A stretch of DNA of 58,545 bases from Granulosicoccus sp. (GTDB lineage Bacteria > Pseudomonadota > Gammaproteobacteria > Granulosicoccales > Granulosicoccaceae): positions 1 through 58,545 of the forward strand of contig JABDKN010000005.1 of assembly GCA_013002205.1 (NCBI GenBank), given 5' to 3'. The notes beneath the pieces were generated by a model. That model was given only the letters and a program-made list of their open reading frames with translations, did no database searches and was not told the DNA's origin. The stretch's first letter is position 1. Each line of letters opens with the position of its first letter. The position numbers and the translations under genes were made by a program. Shown here piece by piece: positions 16,718 through 24,888 of the stretch.

Positions 16718-18616
16718 ATGAATTTTTTCGATCAACAGGCGGTGAAAAGGCGGCAGTCACTGATACTGCTGGCCTGTTTCATATTGGCCATGCTTGGTAT
16801 GGCCGTGATCATCCATGTCGTGATCGCCGGTCTGTCCAGCTTGCTGGAGCGTGGTAGCAGCTTTTCCGAGCCATCGCGACCGGCACTGGCCCTGATCGGC
16901 CTCGTCTGGCTGACCATCATCGCCGGTGGCTTTTTCCGTTACCTGGACGTGAAAGGTGGTGGTGCTGTACTGGCACGGCGTTTCGGTGCAGTCAGGGCAT
17001 CGGACCGTTCACGCTTCGACCGGGAAAAACTGCTGCTCAATGTCGTGGCCGAAGTGGCCATTGCCTCCAGCACGCCGCAGCCCGATGTCTATGTCCTGCG
17101 CAACGAGAGCAGTATCAATGCATTCGTGCTGGGTGCTGAAGATTCCCGTCATGTCGTGGTGGTGACCCAGGGTGCGCTGGATGCATTCGATCGGGATGAG
17201 CTGCAGGCCGTCATCGCTCACGAGTTCGGTCACATCAGGAATGGTGACCTGCCGCTGAATATGCGCCTGCTCATTGCCATGGGTGGATTGATGGCCATCG
17301 ATGAAGTGGGTCGGCTGCTGGTCGGCGATCCGCCTGCTGATCAGGAGGACCGTGTGCTGCTGCATCCCGGTGTGATGGTTGGCTATCTGCTTCGCGCCAT
17401 TGGTAGTATCGGTGTGTTAGCCGGACAGTTGATACGCTCGGCGTTCTCCAGGCAGCGCGAGTACCTGGCGGATGCGGTGGCTGCCCAGTTCACCCGTCAT
17501 CCGTTTGCGCTGGCTGCAGCGCTGGACATCATCCGACAGCATCACGATGAGCCTGCATTGCACACGCCGCATGTGCAGGAGCTTGCTCACCTGTGTTTCC
17601 AGTCGGGCCCGACACTGAAATGGTACCGGCGCCTGTTGTCCAGTCATCCCTCTATCCAGTCACGGATCGATGCGATCGATCCGCACTTCGCTGTCAAGCT
17701 GCGCAAACTCAGGCAGTCACAGGCGAAAACCGATGACAGTTCAGCACGGGAGCAGGGCGGTGGCAGGTCGCCATCCGTCGTCTCTGCAGGCTCGTTTGAG
17801 ACCGAAGCTGCGTCACCTGAGCGGATCATTGCCCGGGATGTCAATGCCACTGAATTGTCCGACCGTGTGCTGTTGCTGCTGCCCGATGAAGGCAGTTGCC
17901 TGGCGATACTGTTCGCCCTGTTCGTCAGCGACGATGCGTTCAAGCGACGTGAATATTACAGTGCCCTGTCGTTCGGCTTCAATGAGCGGTTCGCCGAGAG
18001 TGTCAGGGAGGTGGTCAAGCTGATACCCGATGAACTGCGCAAGGACCAGCTCAGTATCATCGAGCATGCGACCGGTGTGCTGCGCGACTCGCTCCAGCAT
18101 GAGAATCGTCAGCGCATTCTGCTTAAACTTGAAGGCCTGCTGGGCGTGCGTGGTGACTATGATCTGATGACCTATGCAACGCTGCAGTTGATCCGTCGAA
18201 AGCTGGGCGTGGAATTTCCACTGATCGAATCGGTCGTCGATGAACGGTCGCCACAGGTGCACGCACGAAGAGCCAAGGCGTTTGATTCGATGGGCAGCGA
18301 GTTTGCATTGCTCCTGTCCCTGATGGTCGAATCATCCGGCGCATCCCCGGCCATCATGGATGCGGAATTCGAACGTGTACTGAAGTGTTACACACAGACA
18401 CGTTATCCACGTCGTACGGCAAACGAGACGGGAATCATACGCGAGCTCGAGGCGGCTTTCCAGACACTGTATGTTCAGCCCAAGCCGATCCGGCTCGCCT
18501 TTGTCCAGCATTGTCTCGAGATCGTACAGCACGACGGATACGTGGCACGGGCAGAGCGTGCATTGCTGGATCTGTTTGCCGCCAGCCTCGGTTGCGAGGA
18601 ACTGGCGGCGGCATGA
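16718..18616 (+). CDS. M48 family membrane metalloprotease with TerB-like C-terminal domain
   Basis: Zinc metalloprotease, 632 aa. Two N-terminal membrane helices (~14-37 and ~56-72) precede an M48 peptidase domain with the zinc site HEFGH at residues 168-172 and the third ligand Glu248 in QREYLADAV. A hydrophobic stretch at ~183-240 may add further membrane segments. Unlike HtpX (about 290 aa) it continues for some 300 residues. The last ~130, ending in FVQHCLEIVQHDGYVARAER and LLDLFAASLG, resemble the acidic TerB/DjlA-type helical domain; that is my reading of the pattern. The pairing with lemA is a recurrent arrangement and suggests joint membrane-protein quality control. The substrate is unknown. 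Confidence 0.88.
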   Translation: MNFFDQQAVKRRQSLILLACFILAMLGMAVIIHVVIAGLSSLLERGSSFSEPSRPALALIGLVWLTIIAGGFFRYLDVKGGGAVLARRFGAVRASDRSRFDREKLLLNVVAEVAIASSTPQPDVYVLRNESSINAFVLGAEDSRHVVVVTQGALDAFDRDELQAVIAHEFGHIRNGDLPLNMRLLIAMGGLMAIDEVGRLLVGDPPADQEDRVLLHPGVMVGYLLRAIGSIGVLAGQLIRSAFSRQREYLADAVAAQFTRHPFALAAALDIIRQHHDEPALHTPHVQELAHLCFQSGPTLKWYRRLLSSHPSIQSRIDAIDPHFAVKLRKLRQSQAKTDDSSAREQGGGRSPSVVSAGSFETEAASPERIIARDVNATELSDRVLLLLPDEGSCLAILFALFVSDDAFKRREYYSALSFGFNERFAESVREVVKLIPDELRKDQLSIIEHATGVLRDSLQHENRQRILLKLEGLLGVRGDYDLMTYATLQLIRRKLGVEFPLIESVVDERSPQVHARRAKAFDSMGSEFALLLSLMVESSGASPAIMDAEFERVLKCYTQTRYPRRTANETGIIRELEAAFQTLYVQPKPIRLAFVQHCLEIVQHDGYVARAERALLDLFAASLGCEELAAA

Positions 18617-18623
18617 CCCGGTA

Positions 18624-18651
18624 GCGGGATCCGGTATCAGTCCGGTCCCGC
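18624..18651. terminator. Possible bidirectional hairpin between M48 and GDPD genes
   Basis: GCGGGATCCGG and CCGGTCCCGC form a ten-base stem with one bulged T and a short loop. It lies between two convergent genes and overlaps the GDPD stop codon. There is no clean T-tract, so an intrinsic terminator is only a suggestion. Confidence 0.4.
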
Positions 18652-19482
18652 CCCCTGTTTCCCGAAGTCCCGGGATTGCCTGGATCTGCCGAGTAATCTG
18701 CAAGCCAGGTCGACTCGATCGGTCACGAGTCCATGCACACCGCGATCGATCAGGCTCTGCATGCTGCTCGTCGAATTGATGGTCCAGTACACGACGTTGA
18801 TGCCGCGCGACTGCGCCAGTTGCAGGAATCGTCTGCCTGCCAGCGGGATACCGTAATAGCTGACGGGTATCTGCAGGTACTCGAATGGCAGCGTGCGTAT
18901 ACGCCGTCTCGCAAAATACAAGTGCGCTACCTCCCGTTGCGTGGCGGCCGTGCTCACGTCGGGGGCGGTGAGACGGAAGTGGTGCAGCACCGGAGCATGA
19001 AAACTACCCACGTTGACCTGTGTACGGCGACCGCCGCGCTCGATACACGCGGCTACCGCCTGCGCGGCGATCGCTGAGTTGTCCTTGATGTCGATATTGA
19101 TTCGGGTATCGGGAAACCGTGCAAACAATTCGTCCAGTGTCAACAGCCGGACAGACTGGCCGCGCGAAGGCACTCCATGCAGGTCTGTGAAATAAAAGCC
19201 GGCATCCAGACGCTTCAGCTGGGCCAGATTCAGGTCGGCCACTTTGCCCTGCCCGTTGCAGGTGCGATCCACCCGGGCATCATGAATGACCACGACCTGC
19301 CCGTCGCGGCTCAAGCGAACATCGATCTCCAGCACATCGGCACCGTAGTCCAGAGCGAGTTCGAAGGCCTCGGCCGTGTTCTCCGGTGCCAGAATCGTGC
19401 TCCCCCGGTGCGCATACACATCCACCCGCCCACCACCATAAGGCCTGTTGGGGTCTGACCCTCGCAAGTTGTTGATTTTCAT
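18637..19482 (-). CDS. Glycerophosphodiester phosphodiesterase (GDPD) family protein
   Basis: Hydrolyses glycerophosphodiesters to glycerol-3-phosphate and an alcohol. GDPD signatures are AHRGSTILAPENT near the N-terminus with catalytic His-Arg and Glu, LEIDVRLSRDGQVVVIHD with the metal Glu/Asp and second His, then INIDIKD. ATG 19482 gives 281 aa and no signal peptide, pointing to a cytoplasmic enzyme. The same frame is open much further upstream, but that part lies antisense to the PDZ gene and has no family similarity. It is divergent from the PDZ gene 97 bases away and convergent with the M48 gene. Confidence 0.9.
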   Translation of the reverse strand: MKINNLRGSDPNRPYGGGRVDVYAHRGSTILAPENTAEAFELALDYGADVLEIDVRLSRDGQVVVIHDARVDRTCNGQGKVADLNLAQLKRLDAGFYFTDLHGVPSRGQSVRLLTLDELFARFPDTRINIDIKDNSAIAAQAVAACIERGGRRTQVNVGSFHAPVLHHFRLTAPDVSTAATQREVAHLYFARRRIRTLPFEYLQIPVSYYGIPLAGRRFLQLAQSRGINVVYWTINSTSSMQSLIDRGVHGLVTDRVDLACRLLGRSRQSRDFGKQGAGPD

Positions 19483-19579
19483 GAGTTCAGGGGCGAAAAA
19501 AGGCTGTGGATACTGCTTACTCCGGACGCGGACAGGGTTATCATGACAGATCACAGTGTAGCGGCGACGGCCGGAAACG

Positions 19580-20569
19580 ATGATGACTGAACAACCGGGA
19601 GCGATACGGCTGTCCACCGTGGGGACAGCGCTGTTTGCAGGCGTACTGGGCAGTGTGCTGACACTGGCCGCAACCGGGAATCTCACGTTGGGGGATGCAA
19701 CGCCAGCGGCTGCTATCGAATCCGTTGATCTCTCGCCCGGTGAAATCACGGCTGCAGCTGAGTTTGAAGCCGGTTCCAAGGCCCCAGAATCCGGTGCAGT
19801 GCCCATCGAGGCTACGGTAACTCCAGCATCCGGCGATGGGGTCGGTTCATGGCAGCAGGCGATGGATGAAGCCGAGGCAGAGCGGGCGCAGCTGGCCGCA
19901 AGTGTCCTGAGCCTGACCCGGCAGATCAGTGTACTGGAGGCAGATGTAATCAACCTTGCGGCGCTGAGCGCACTTGACGGAGCAGATGCGAACCTGGCTG
20001 AGTTGCGCGATAACCGGCAGGGATTCGGCGAGGCCGGAACTGCCAGGGGCCGCCGTAACGGTGAGCTGAGCGACCAGAGTGTCGACAAGCTGATTGCAGC
20101 CGGCCTGGATGCACAAAGCGCACGTGAACTGCAAACGCGCAACGATCAATACCAGCTCGCGCGGCTCGAGTTGTTCGATCAGGCAGCCCGCGAAGGCTGG
20201 TCGGATTCTGATCAGTTTGCCGATCGACTGGCTGAACTGGAGGACAGCAGGGTAAACCTGCGAGACGAATTGGGCGACACCGCCTATGATCGCTTTCTGT
20301 ATGAATCCGGCCGGCCGAATCGAATCGCCATTGCCTCGATTATCAGCGGCTCTTCCGCCGACCTGGCCGGACTCAGGGTCGAAGACCTGCTGTCCGCTTA
20401 TGCCGGAAGTCGTCTGTTCCAGGTGTCCGATTTACAGGCAGCGACACGTGAAGGTGTGCGCGGCGAGTATGTGCAACTGGAGATCGAGCGTGGCGGACAG
20501 GCCATGAATGTGCAAATACCACGCGGGCCGCTGGGCGTAACGCTGCAGGCCACGCGCGTACAACCGTAG
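19580..20569 (+). CDS. Membrane-anchored coiled-coil protein with C-terminal PDZ domain
   Basis: A 329-residue protein with an N-terminal hydrophobic anchor (residues ~14-32), an Ala/Pro/Glu-rich linker, a helical coiled-coil region (~95-250) and a C-terminal PDZ-like domain (~255-325) recognisable by IASIISGSSADLAGLRVEDLL and the GEYVQLEIERGGQ strand. No protease domain is present. It is likely a periplasmic scaffold or adaptor; the function is unknown. Two adjacent ATG codons (19580 and 19583) are possible starts. It ends 66 bases from the convergent epimerase gene. Confidence 0.78.
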   Translation: MMTEQPGAIRLSTVGTALFAGVLGSVLTLAATGNLTLGDATPAAAIESVDLSPGEITAAAEFEAGSKAPESGAVPIEATVTPASGDGVGSWQQAMDEAEAERAQLAASVLSLTRQISVLEADVINLAALSALDGADANLAELRDNRQGFGEAGTARGRRNGELSDQSVDKLIAAGLDAQSARELQTRNDQYQLARLELFDQAAREGWSDSDQFADRLAELEDSRVNLRDELGDTAYDRFLYESGRPNRIAIASIISGSSADLAGLRVEDLLSAYAGSRLFQVSDLQAATREGVRGEYVQLEIERGGQAMNVQIPRGPLGVTLQATRVQP

Positions 20570-20582
20570 CTGCATCGCGTTT

Positions 20583-20606
20583 GCGTCCATCACCATCCGT
20601 GGACGC
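20583..20606. terminator. Hairpin in convergent intergenic region
   Basis: GCGTCCA and TGGACGC form a perfect seven-base stem with a ten-base loop between the PDZ gene and the convergent epimerase. There is no T-tract. It could terminate either transcript. Confidence 0.35.
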
Positions 20607-20635
20607 GCGGACTGTCGCTCCGTCCGGCTGCTTGG

Positions 20636-21571
20636 CTAACAGGTGACCACGCGAAGTTGCAGGGTGGCTTGCATGGACTCGTCAGGCCCCAGTACCTGCA
20701 TACCGGCATCGATACCGCGTGATTCCAGGTTGAAGGCATCGTTGGCATTGGAGACAGGTTCGACGGCAAAGTGCGGCATCGCCGGGTTGTACAGTACGAG
20801 GTAGCGACAGATATCACTGGCCGTCATGATCAGCTTGATGCCGCCTTCCTGCCAGTCAATGACACAGGCGCCGGAAAGTCCTTCCAGGCAGCAGTCGATA
20901 CGTTGATTCTCGTCGAGTTTGCGAGGTTTGCGGAAATCCAGCTCATCGGGTAACGGCACGGCGGCACCATCGGGCAGGCAATCACTGTTTTCATCCGGGA
21001 AAACCTTGTCTACCGGCAATGTCAGGTTCGGGGAGGCGCCATTGACCTGACGAACGAAATAGGGGTGCCAGCCAAAGCCTGCCGGCATGTCGGTGGCCCC
21101 GCGATTGGTCAGGATCAGTGTGCTGGACAGGCAATCACCCTGCACATCATGCCTGATCATGGCCTCGACAGGCCAGGGCCAGTTCACCGACGGATGATCG
21201 ACAGACCGGATGCGGCAGGTCAGCGAGCTGTCCTCCTGGGTATCGATTTGCCACGGCAGCATGCTCAGTGCACCATGAATGGCGTGGTCTTGAGCATTTG
21301 CCAGCTGGATCTGCTTTCCCTGAAATTCAAAGCGTCCATCGCGGATGCGATTGCTGTAGGGCAGCATGTGGAAACTGGCAGCCTGCAGTGGTGCGTCCAT
21401 TGTCTGGCCCGCCCGCAGGGCGGTGCTGGTGCTTGCTCCAGCTGCCAGTGGTCGACAATCCGGTACCACGTGATGCCAGCGCCCGGCTCGGCAAATCTCG
21501 GCAGCCATCCACTGGACTCCCGTGTCAGGATCACACCACAGGCGCCAATGGTCGGATTCGATGCAGATCAT
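20636..21571 (-). CDS. Aldose 1-epimerase family protein
   Basis: Galactose-mutarotase-fold protein (311 aa from ATG 21571) expected to interconvert alpha and beta anomers of aldoses. Family residues are the His in DHAIHGALSMLPW, the His in GFGWHPYFV and the catalytic Glu in FAVEPVSNANDAFN. The frame also opens at a TTG at 21631, adding 20 residues; I prefer the ATG because sequence resembling the first family strand (RLWCDPDTG) follows it directly. The substrate is unknown. It is divergent from the IalB-like gene. Sugar genes are not clustered here, although an SMP-30-like lactonase lies 5 kb away. Confidence 0.82.
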   Translation of the reverse strand: MICIESDHWRLWCDPDTGVQWMAAEICRAGRWHHVVPDCRPLAAGASTSTALRAGQTMDAPLQAASFHMLPYSNRIRDGRFEFQGKQIQLANAQDHAIHGALSMLPWQIDTQEDSSLTCRIRSVDHPSVNWPWPVEAMIRHDVQGDCLSSTLILTNRGATDMPAGFGWHPYFVRQVNGASPNLTLPVDKVFPDENSDCLPDGAAVPLPDELDFRKPRKLDENQRIDCCLEGLSGACVIDWQEGGIKLIMTASDICRYLVLYNPAMPHFAVEPVSNANDAFNLESRGIDAGMQVLGPDESMQATLQLRVVTC

Positions 21572-21737
21572 GTGGTTGGGACTCTGGCAAGTGTCGGCAC
21601 GCACCTTGGCAGAAGCGAGAAGCGGATTCAAGCGCAGATCTCAATCCGGTTTGTCGCCACTCGGTATCTTGCAGCGCATCGGAAGGGTACCTACACTAGT
21701 GATTCATGATGCTTAGACAAACCTGCAGGGAAATACT

Positions 21738-22391
21738 GTGAAACTCCGATTGGCCCTTCTACTAGTAGCGACATTGCCAATTCTGCCTGGTCTGTTGCCA
21801 GGTACGGCATCAGCGCAGTCAGGAGGCGGCTTGAAGCTCGGCCCCTCCGAAGAGCCCGCGGGCAAGCTGGATCTGGGGGCTGCCCCCGCTGCCGATCAGG
21901 AAGCGCCACCCGCGCCGCCACCGACGGACGTGACTCCGGCTGCCTCTGATGCCACCAGAACCGGTGAGCGGGTCAGGAACGGTGCCTGGGAGGTTGCCTG
22001 CGGCAGCGAGGGAGTGAACTGTGCAATGGCACAGATTGGTAACGACAAGAGCGGCACACCGGTGCTGGAGATGGTCATTCGCAAGCTGGAAGAGCCACTG
22101 GAGGTTGGGGAACGGACGGCCATCGCCGTTCTGGACGTGATCACGCCGCTCGGAGTGGTATTGACGGAAGGCCTGTCGGTGACGATTGACAACGGCCGCG
22201 TGGAATCAGCGCCCTTCCAGATCTGCACCGAACAGGGATGCCTGGTACGTGAGCCGATCGACAGTGATCTCGTGTCGCGTTTCAAGCGGGGTAACAACGC
22301 GGTGATTTCTGTGGTGGCTGCCAACCAGGGCGAAGTCAGTGCCAGTCTGTCACTGAGTGGTTTCACCAAGTCCTACGACATGCTGAAGTAG
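21738..22391 (+). CDS. Invasion-associated locus B (IalB)-like exported protein
   Basis: A 217-residue secreted protein. A signal peptide (hydrophobic core LALLLVATLPILPGLLPG, cut likely after ASA) is followed by a Pro/Ala-rich linker (~30-75) and a C-terminal domain matching IalB proteins: RNGAWEVACGSEGVNCAMAQ, then ESAPFQICTEQGCLVREPI and the GNNAVISVVAANQG ending. Two cysteine pairs could form disulfides. IalB was named for Bartonella erythrocyte invasion, but homologues are common in free-living proteobacteria with unknown roles. The start is GTG 21738, with GCAGGGA about eight bases upstream. Confidence 0.85.
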   Translation: MKLRLALLLVATLPILPGLLPGTASAQSGGGLKLGPSEEPAGKLDLGAAPAADQEAPPAPPPTDVTPAASDATRTGERVRNGAWEVACGSEGVNCAMAQIGNDKSGTPVLEMVIRKLEEPLEVGERTAIAVLDVITPLGVVLTEGLSVTIDNGRVESAPFQICTEQGCLVREPIDSDLVSRFKRGNNAVISVVAANQGEVSASLSLSGFTKSYDMLK

Positions 22392-22416
22392 CTCGGCACC
22401 ATCGGTCACAGCGCTC

Positions 22417-23163
22417 ATGACATTCAAAACCATAGCCGTGCTGGGAGCTGGTGGCGGCATCGGTGCAGCGCTGGTTGAACAACTGACACTCAGGCCTGAT
22501 GTACAGCTGATACATGCAAGTCGTCATGCAGAACCGACGGTCCTGGCCGCCGGGAACGGCACGGATGAACGCGCCGACGCTGCGCCGATCCGGTGGTCGG
22601 TGCTGGAGGCTAGCGACGAGGCTGCCGTGCGCAACTGGGTGGAATCACTGCCCGCCATCGACTGGATGATCAACTGCATCGGCATGTTGCATGACCAGGC
22701 GCACGGGCCGGAGAAATCCATACGGCAACTGGATCCGGATCACTTTATCAGCAGCATGACGATCAATTGCCTGCCTACTCTGCTGCTGGGCAAATATGCC
22801 TTGCCGGTGCTCAGGAAATCCCCTGCCGGGGTGTTCGCCACCGTTTCAGCCAGAGTTGGCAGCATCAGCGACAATCATCTCGGAGGGTGGTACAGCTACC
22901 GTGCATCCAAGGCCGCCCTGAACATGTCGTTGAAGTGTCTGGCGATAGAGTGGGCGCGAGTAACGCGAAACATCCGTGTCGCAGCATTGCATCCGGGCAC
23001 CACTGACACACCTTTGTCCAGGCCTTTTCAGGGCAATGTGCCGCATGGCAAGCTGTTTTCGCCGCAGAAAACCGCCAGGCTTCTACTTGAGCAGATCGAC
23101 GCGCTGCACGATCACCCCAGCGGACGTTTCATTGCATACGATGGAGAGGAAATTCCGTGGTAG
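22417..23163 (+). CDS. Short-chain dehydrogenase/reductase
   Basis: A 248-residue SDR with the cofactor loop [15 protein letters not shown] at residues 8-22, an INCIG segment in place of the usual NNAG, the serine of TVSARVGS and the YRASK catalytic Tyr/Lys. The alternative NCIGMLH and [13 protein letters not shown] motifs resemble CsgA-type (C-factor) SDRs; the substrate is unknown. It follows the IalB-like gene by 25 bases, so may share its transcript. Its last 35 bases overlap the 3' end of the convergent ttcA. Confidence 0.87.
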   Translation: MTFKTIAVLGAGGGIGAALVEQLTLRPDVQLIHASRHAEPTVLAAGNGTDERADAAPIRWSVLEASDEAAVRNWVESLPAIDWMINCIGMLHDQAHGPEKSIRQLDPDHFISSMTINCLPTLLLGKYALPVLRKSPAGVFATVSARVGSISDNHLGGWYSYRASKAALNMSLKCLAIEWARVTRNIRVAALHPGTTDTPLSRPFQGNVPHGKLFSPQKTARLLLEQIDALHDHPSGRFIAYDGEEIPW

Positions 23164-24007
23164 CCGGCACTGGAAACTCCTGCACTGGCTGATTGCCATC
23201 GAAGTCGTAGAGATTCCTGTCGAGCAGGTGTGACGGTGCGACGTTCCCTAACGCGCTCAGCATGGAGGCAATACGTCCCGGGTCTTCCCTTTCCCAGCCA
23301 GCCAGCAGCGTTTTCATTGCCTGACGCTGCAAATTGGGTTGTGAACCGCACAGGTTGCACGGAATGAGCGGATAAGCCTGGCGCTCGCTGAATTCTGCCA
23401 GATCGCGTTCACGGCAATACACGAGCGGGCGTATCACGACATTGTTGCCATTATCGGCATGCAGTTTGGGCGGCATCGTCTTGAGGACACCGCCATGAAA
23501 CAGGTTGAGCAGCAATGTTTCGAGGAGATCGTCGGCGTGATGTCCAAGTGCGATCTTGCTGGCACCCAGTTCGTCTGCCACACGATACAGTATTCCACGG
23601 CGTAGTCGTGAGCACAGTCCGCAGGTTGTCTTGCCCTCCGGTATCTTGTCTTTCACGATGCTGTAGGTGTCCTCCTCGACGATGCGGTATTCGACGCCCA
23701 GGGCGGTGAGATAGTCGGGCAGCACATGCTCGGGAAACCCGGGCTGCTTCTGGTTCAGATTGACGGCAACCAGGGAAAAATCTATCGGTGCGACGCGCTG
23801 CAGGTGCAGCAGCAGATCCAGCATCGTGTAGCTGTCCTTGCCACCTGACAGGCAAACCATGATCCGGTCACCGGCTTCGATGAGGTTGAAGTCTGTCACG
23901 GCACGGGCGCAGTGGTGCCGCAGCCTTTTGGTCAATGGAGGTAATCTGGACAAGTTGGAAATGGCTGGCTGTGTGGATGGGAGGTCAGCGTGCGGTATTG
24001 ATGGCAC
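23129..24007 (-). CDS. ttcA: tRNA 2-thiocytidine(32) synthetase TtcA
   Basis: ATP-dependent thiolase modifying C32 of some tRNAs to s2C. The PP-loop ATP site appears as [16 protein letters not shown], and the Fe-S/catalytic cysteines in [12 protein letters not shown] and [13 protein letters not shown], all as in TtcA. At 292 aa it is of normal length. The start used is GTG 24007; no good ribosome site is seen, so the exact start is uncertain, but the core begins well inside. Upstream lies a long inverted repeat (24024-24075). The 3' end overlaps the convergent SDR by 35 bases. Confidence 0.92.
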   Translation of the reverse strand: MPSIPHADLPSTQPAISNLSRLPPLTKRLRHHCARAVTDFNLIEAGDRIMVCLSGGKDSYTMLDLLLHLQRVAPIDFSLVAVNLNQKQPGFPEHVLPDYLTALGVEYRIVEEDTYSIVKDKIPEGKTTCGLCSRLRRGILYRVADELGASKIALGHHADDLLETLLLNLFHGGVLKTMPPKLHADNGNNVVIRPLVYCRERDLAEFSERQAYPLIPCNLCGSQPNLQRQAMKTLLAGWEREDPGRIASMLSALGNVAPSHLLDRNLYDFDGNQPVQEFPVPATTEFPLHRMQ

Positions 24008-24023
24008 CCGTGACCGAAGGCCA

Positions 24024-24075
24024 GTGTAGTGTAACCATCAATCGAGTGAATCTGCGATTGACCGTTACACTACAC
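24024..24075. promoter_or_regulatory. Long inverted repeat between ttcA and the response-regulator gene
   Basis: GTGTAGTGTAAC (24024-24035) is exactly mirrored by GTTACACTACAC (24064-24075). Inside, TCAATCG and CGATTGA add seven pairs after a two-base mismatch, leaving a ten-base loop. It lies 17 bases upstream of ttcA and 101 bases upstream of the regulator. It could be an operator for a dimeric regulator, or a leader hairpin in either transcript. Confidence 0.6.
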
Positions 24076-24176
24076 CAGGTTTGACAGGATTCCCCTGATC
24101 AGTAGAATCTGGGAGGATTGCGGGAACTCGGTCAAGAGTGGTGTAAACAGGTGGTTGTGGTGGAGTTGTGCATGAC

Positions 24177-24818
24177 ATGAAGATCTTGATAGTGGATGAT
24201 CACGCCCTCTTCAGAAGTGGCATGGTCCACCTGCTGCAAAGCCTGTCCCCCTCGCCAACGGTGGTCGAATCAGAAGACTTGTGCAGCGCCCGGCGCCTGC
24301 TGGCCAACCATGATGATATCGACCTGGTGCTGCTGGATCTCAAACTCGATGATGCGGTGGGTGTCGATTCCCTGCTGACGCTGCGTAAACAAGCCCCCGA
24401 GGCCACGATAGTCGTGCTCTCAGGCGAACAGGACCCGGCGGTCATACGGCGCTGCATCGATAACGGTGCGATGGGCTTCATCACGAAGTCTGCCACGCAT
24501 GACGAGCTGCTCGGCGCGATACGCCTGATCGTTGCCGGGGGTGTCTACCTGCCCAGGAATGTGATGAACGGCAGTGTACATGCGCGTCAGGCGGGTGAGG
24601 GAAGTGACGTGGCACTACTCGCTTCATTGTCCGAACGGCAGCGTGAGGTCCTCGCCTATCTCCTGCAGGGAAAACCCAACAAGACCATTTCCACGAACAT
24701 GGACATCTCGCAGAACACGGTCAAGGCACACCTGTCCGCGATATTCAGGACTCTGGGGGCGCGTAACCGTACCGAGGCTGTCTACTTTGCCGCACGTGCA
24801 GGTGTGCCATTGGAATAA
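24177..24818 (+). CDS. NarL/FixJ-type response regulator (orphan)
   Basis: A 213-residue two-domain regulator. The receiver has the acidic pair in LIVDDHALFRSGM, the phospho-acceptor Asp in LVLLDLKLDD and the Lys in FITKSA. The C-terminal LuxR-type helix-turn-helix reads LSERQREVLAYLLQGKPNK and then DISQNTVKAHLSAIFRTL. All phosphorylation residues are intact, yet no histidine kinase is in the window. I chose ATG 24177 because GTGGTGGAG lies about 11 bases upstream; the GTG at 24168 would be too close to that site. The inverted repeat upstream could be its target. Confidence 0.9.
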   Translation: MKILIVDDHALFRSGMVHLLQSLSPSPTVVESEDLCSARRLLANHDDIDLVLLDLKLDDAVGVDSLLTLRKQAPEATIVVLSGEQDPAVIRRCIDNGAMGFITKSATHDELLGAIRLIVAGGVYLPRNVMNGSVHARQAGEGSDVALLASLSERQREVLAYLLQGKPNKTISTNMDISQNTVKAHLSAIFRTLGARNRTEAVYFAARAGVPLE

Positions 24819-24847
24819 GCAGCCTTATTGAGGCTGGATACTCACTC

Positions 24848-24872
24848 CGACCCGACCCGACCCGACCCGACT
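24848..24872. repeat. Short pentanucleotide repeat (GACCC)4
   Basis: Four consecutive GACCC units lie in the gap between the convergent regulator and dehydrogenase genes. Just before, AATAAG-CAGC-CTTATT (24814-24829) makes a weak hairpin over the regulator's stop codon. No function is claimed. Confidence 0.6.
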
Positions 24873-24888
24873 TGCCTGCCCGCCAGGT

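Noticed and set aside
19483-20142. Upstream extension of the GDPD frame
   Set aside because: It lies antisense to the PDZ gene, has no similarity to GDPD proteins, and the family start falls at ATG 19482.
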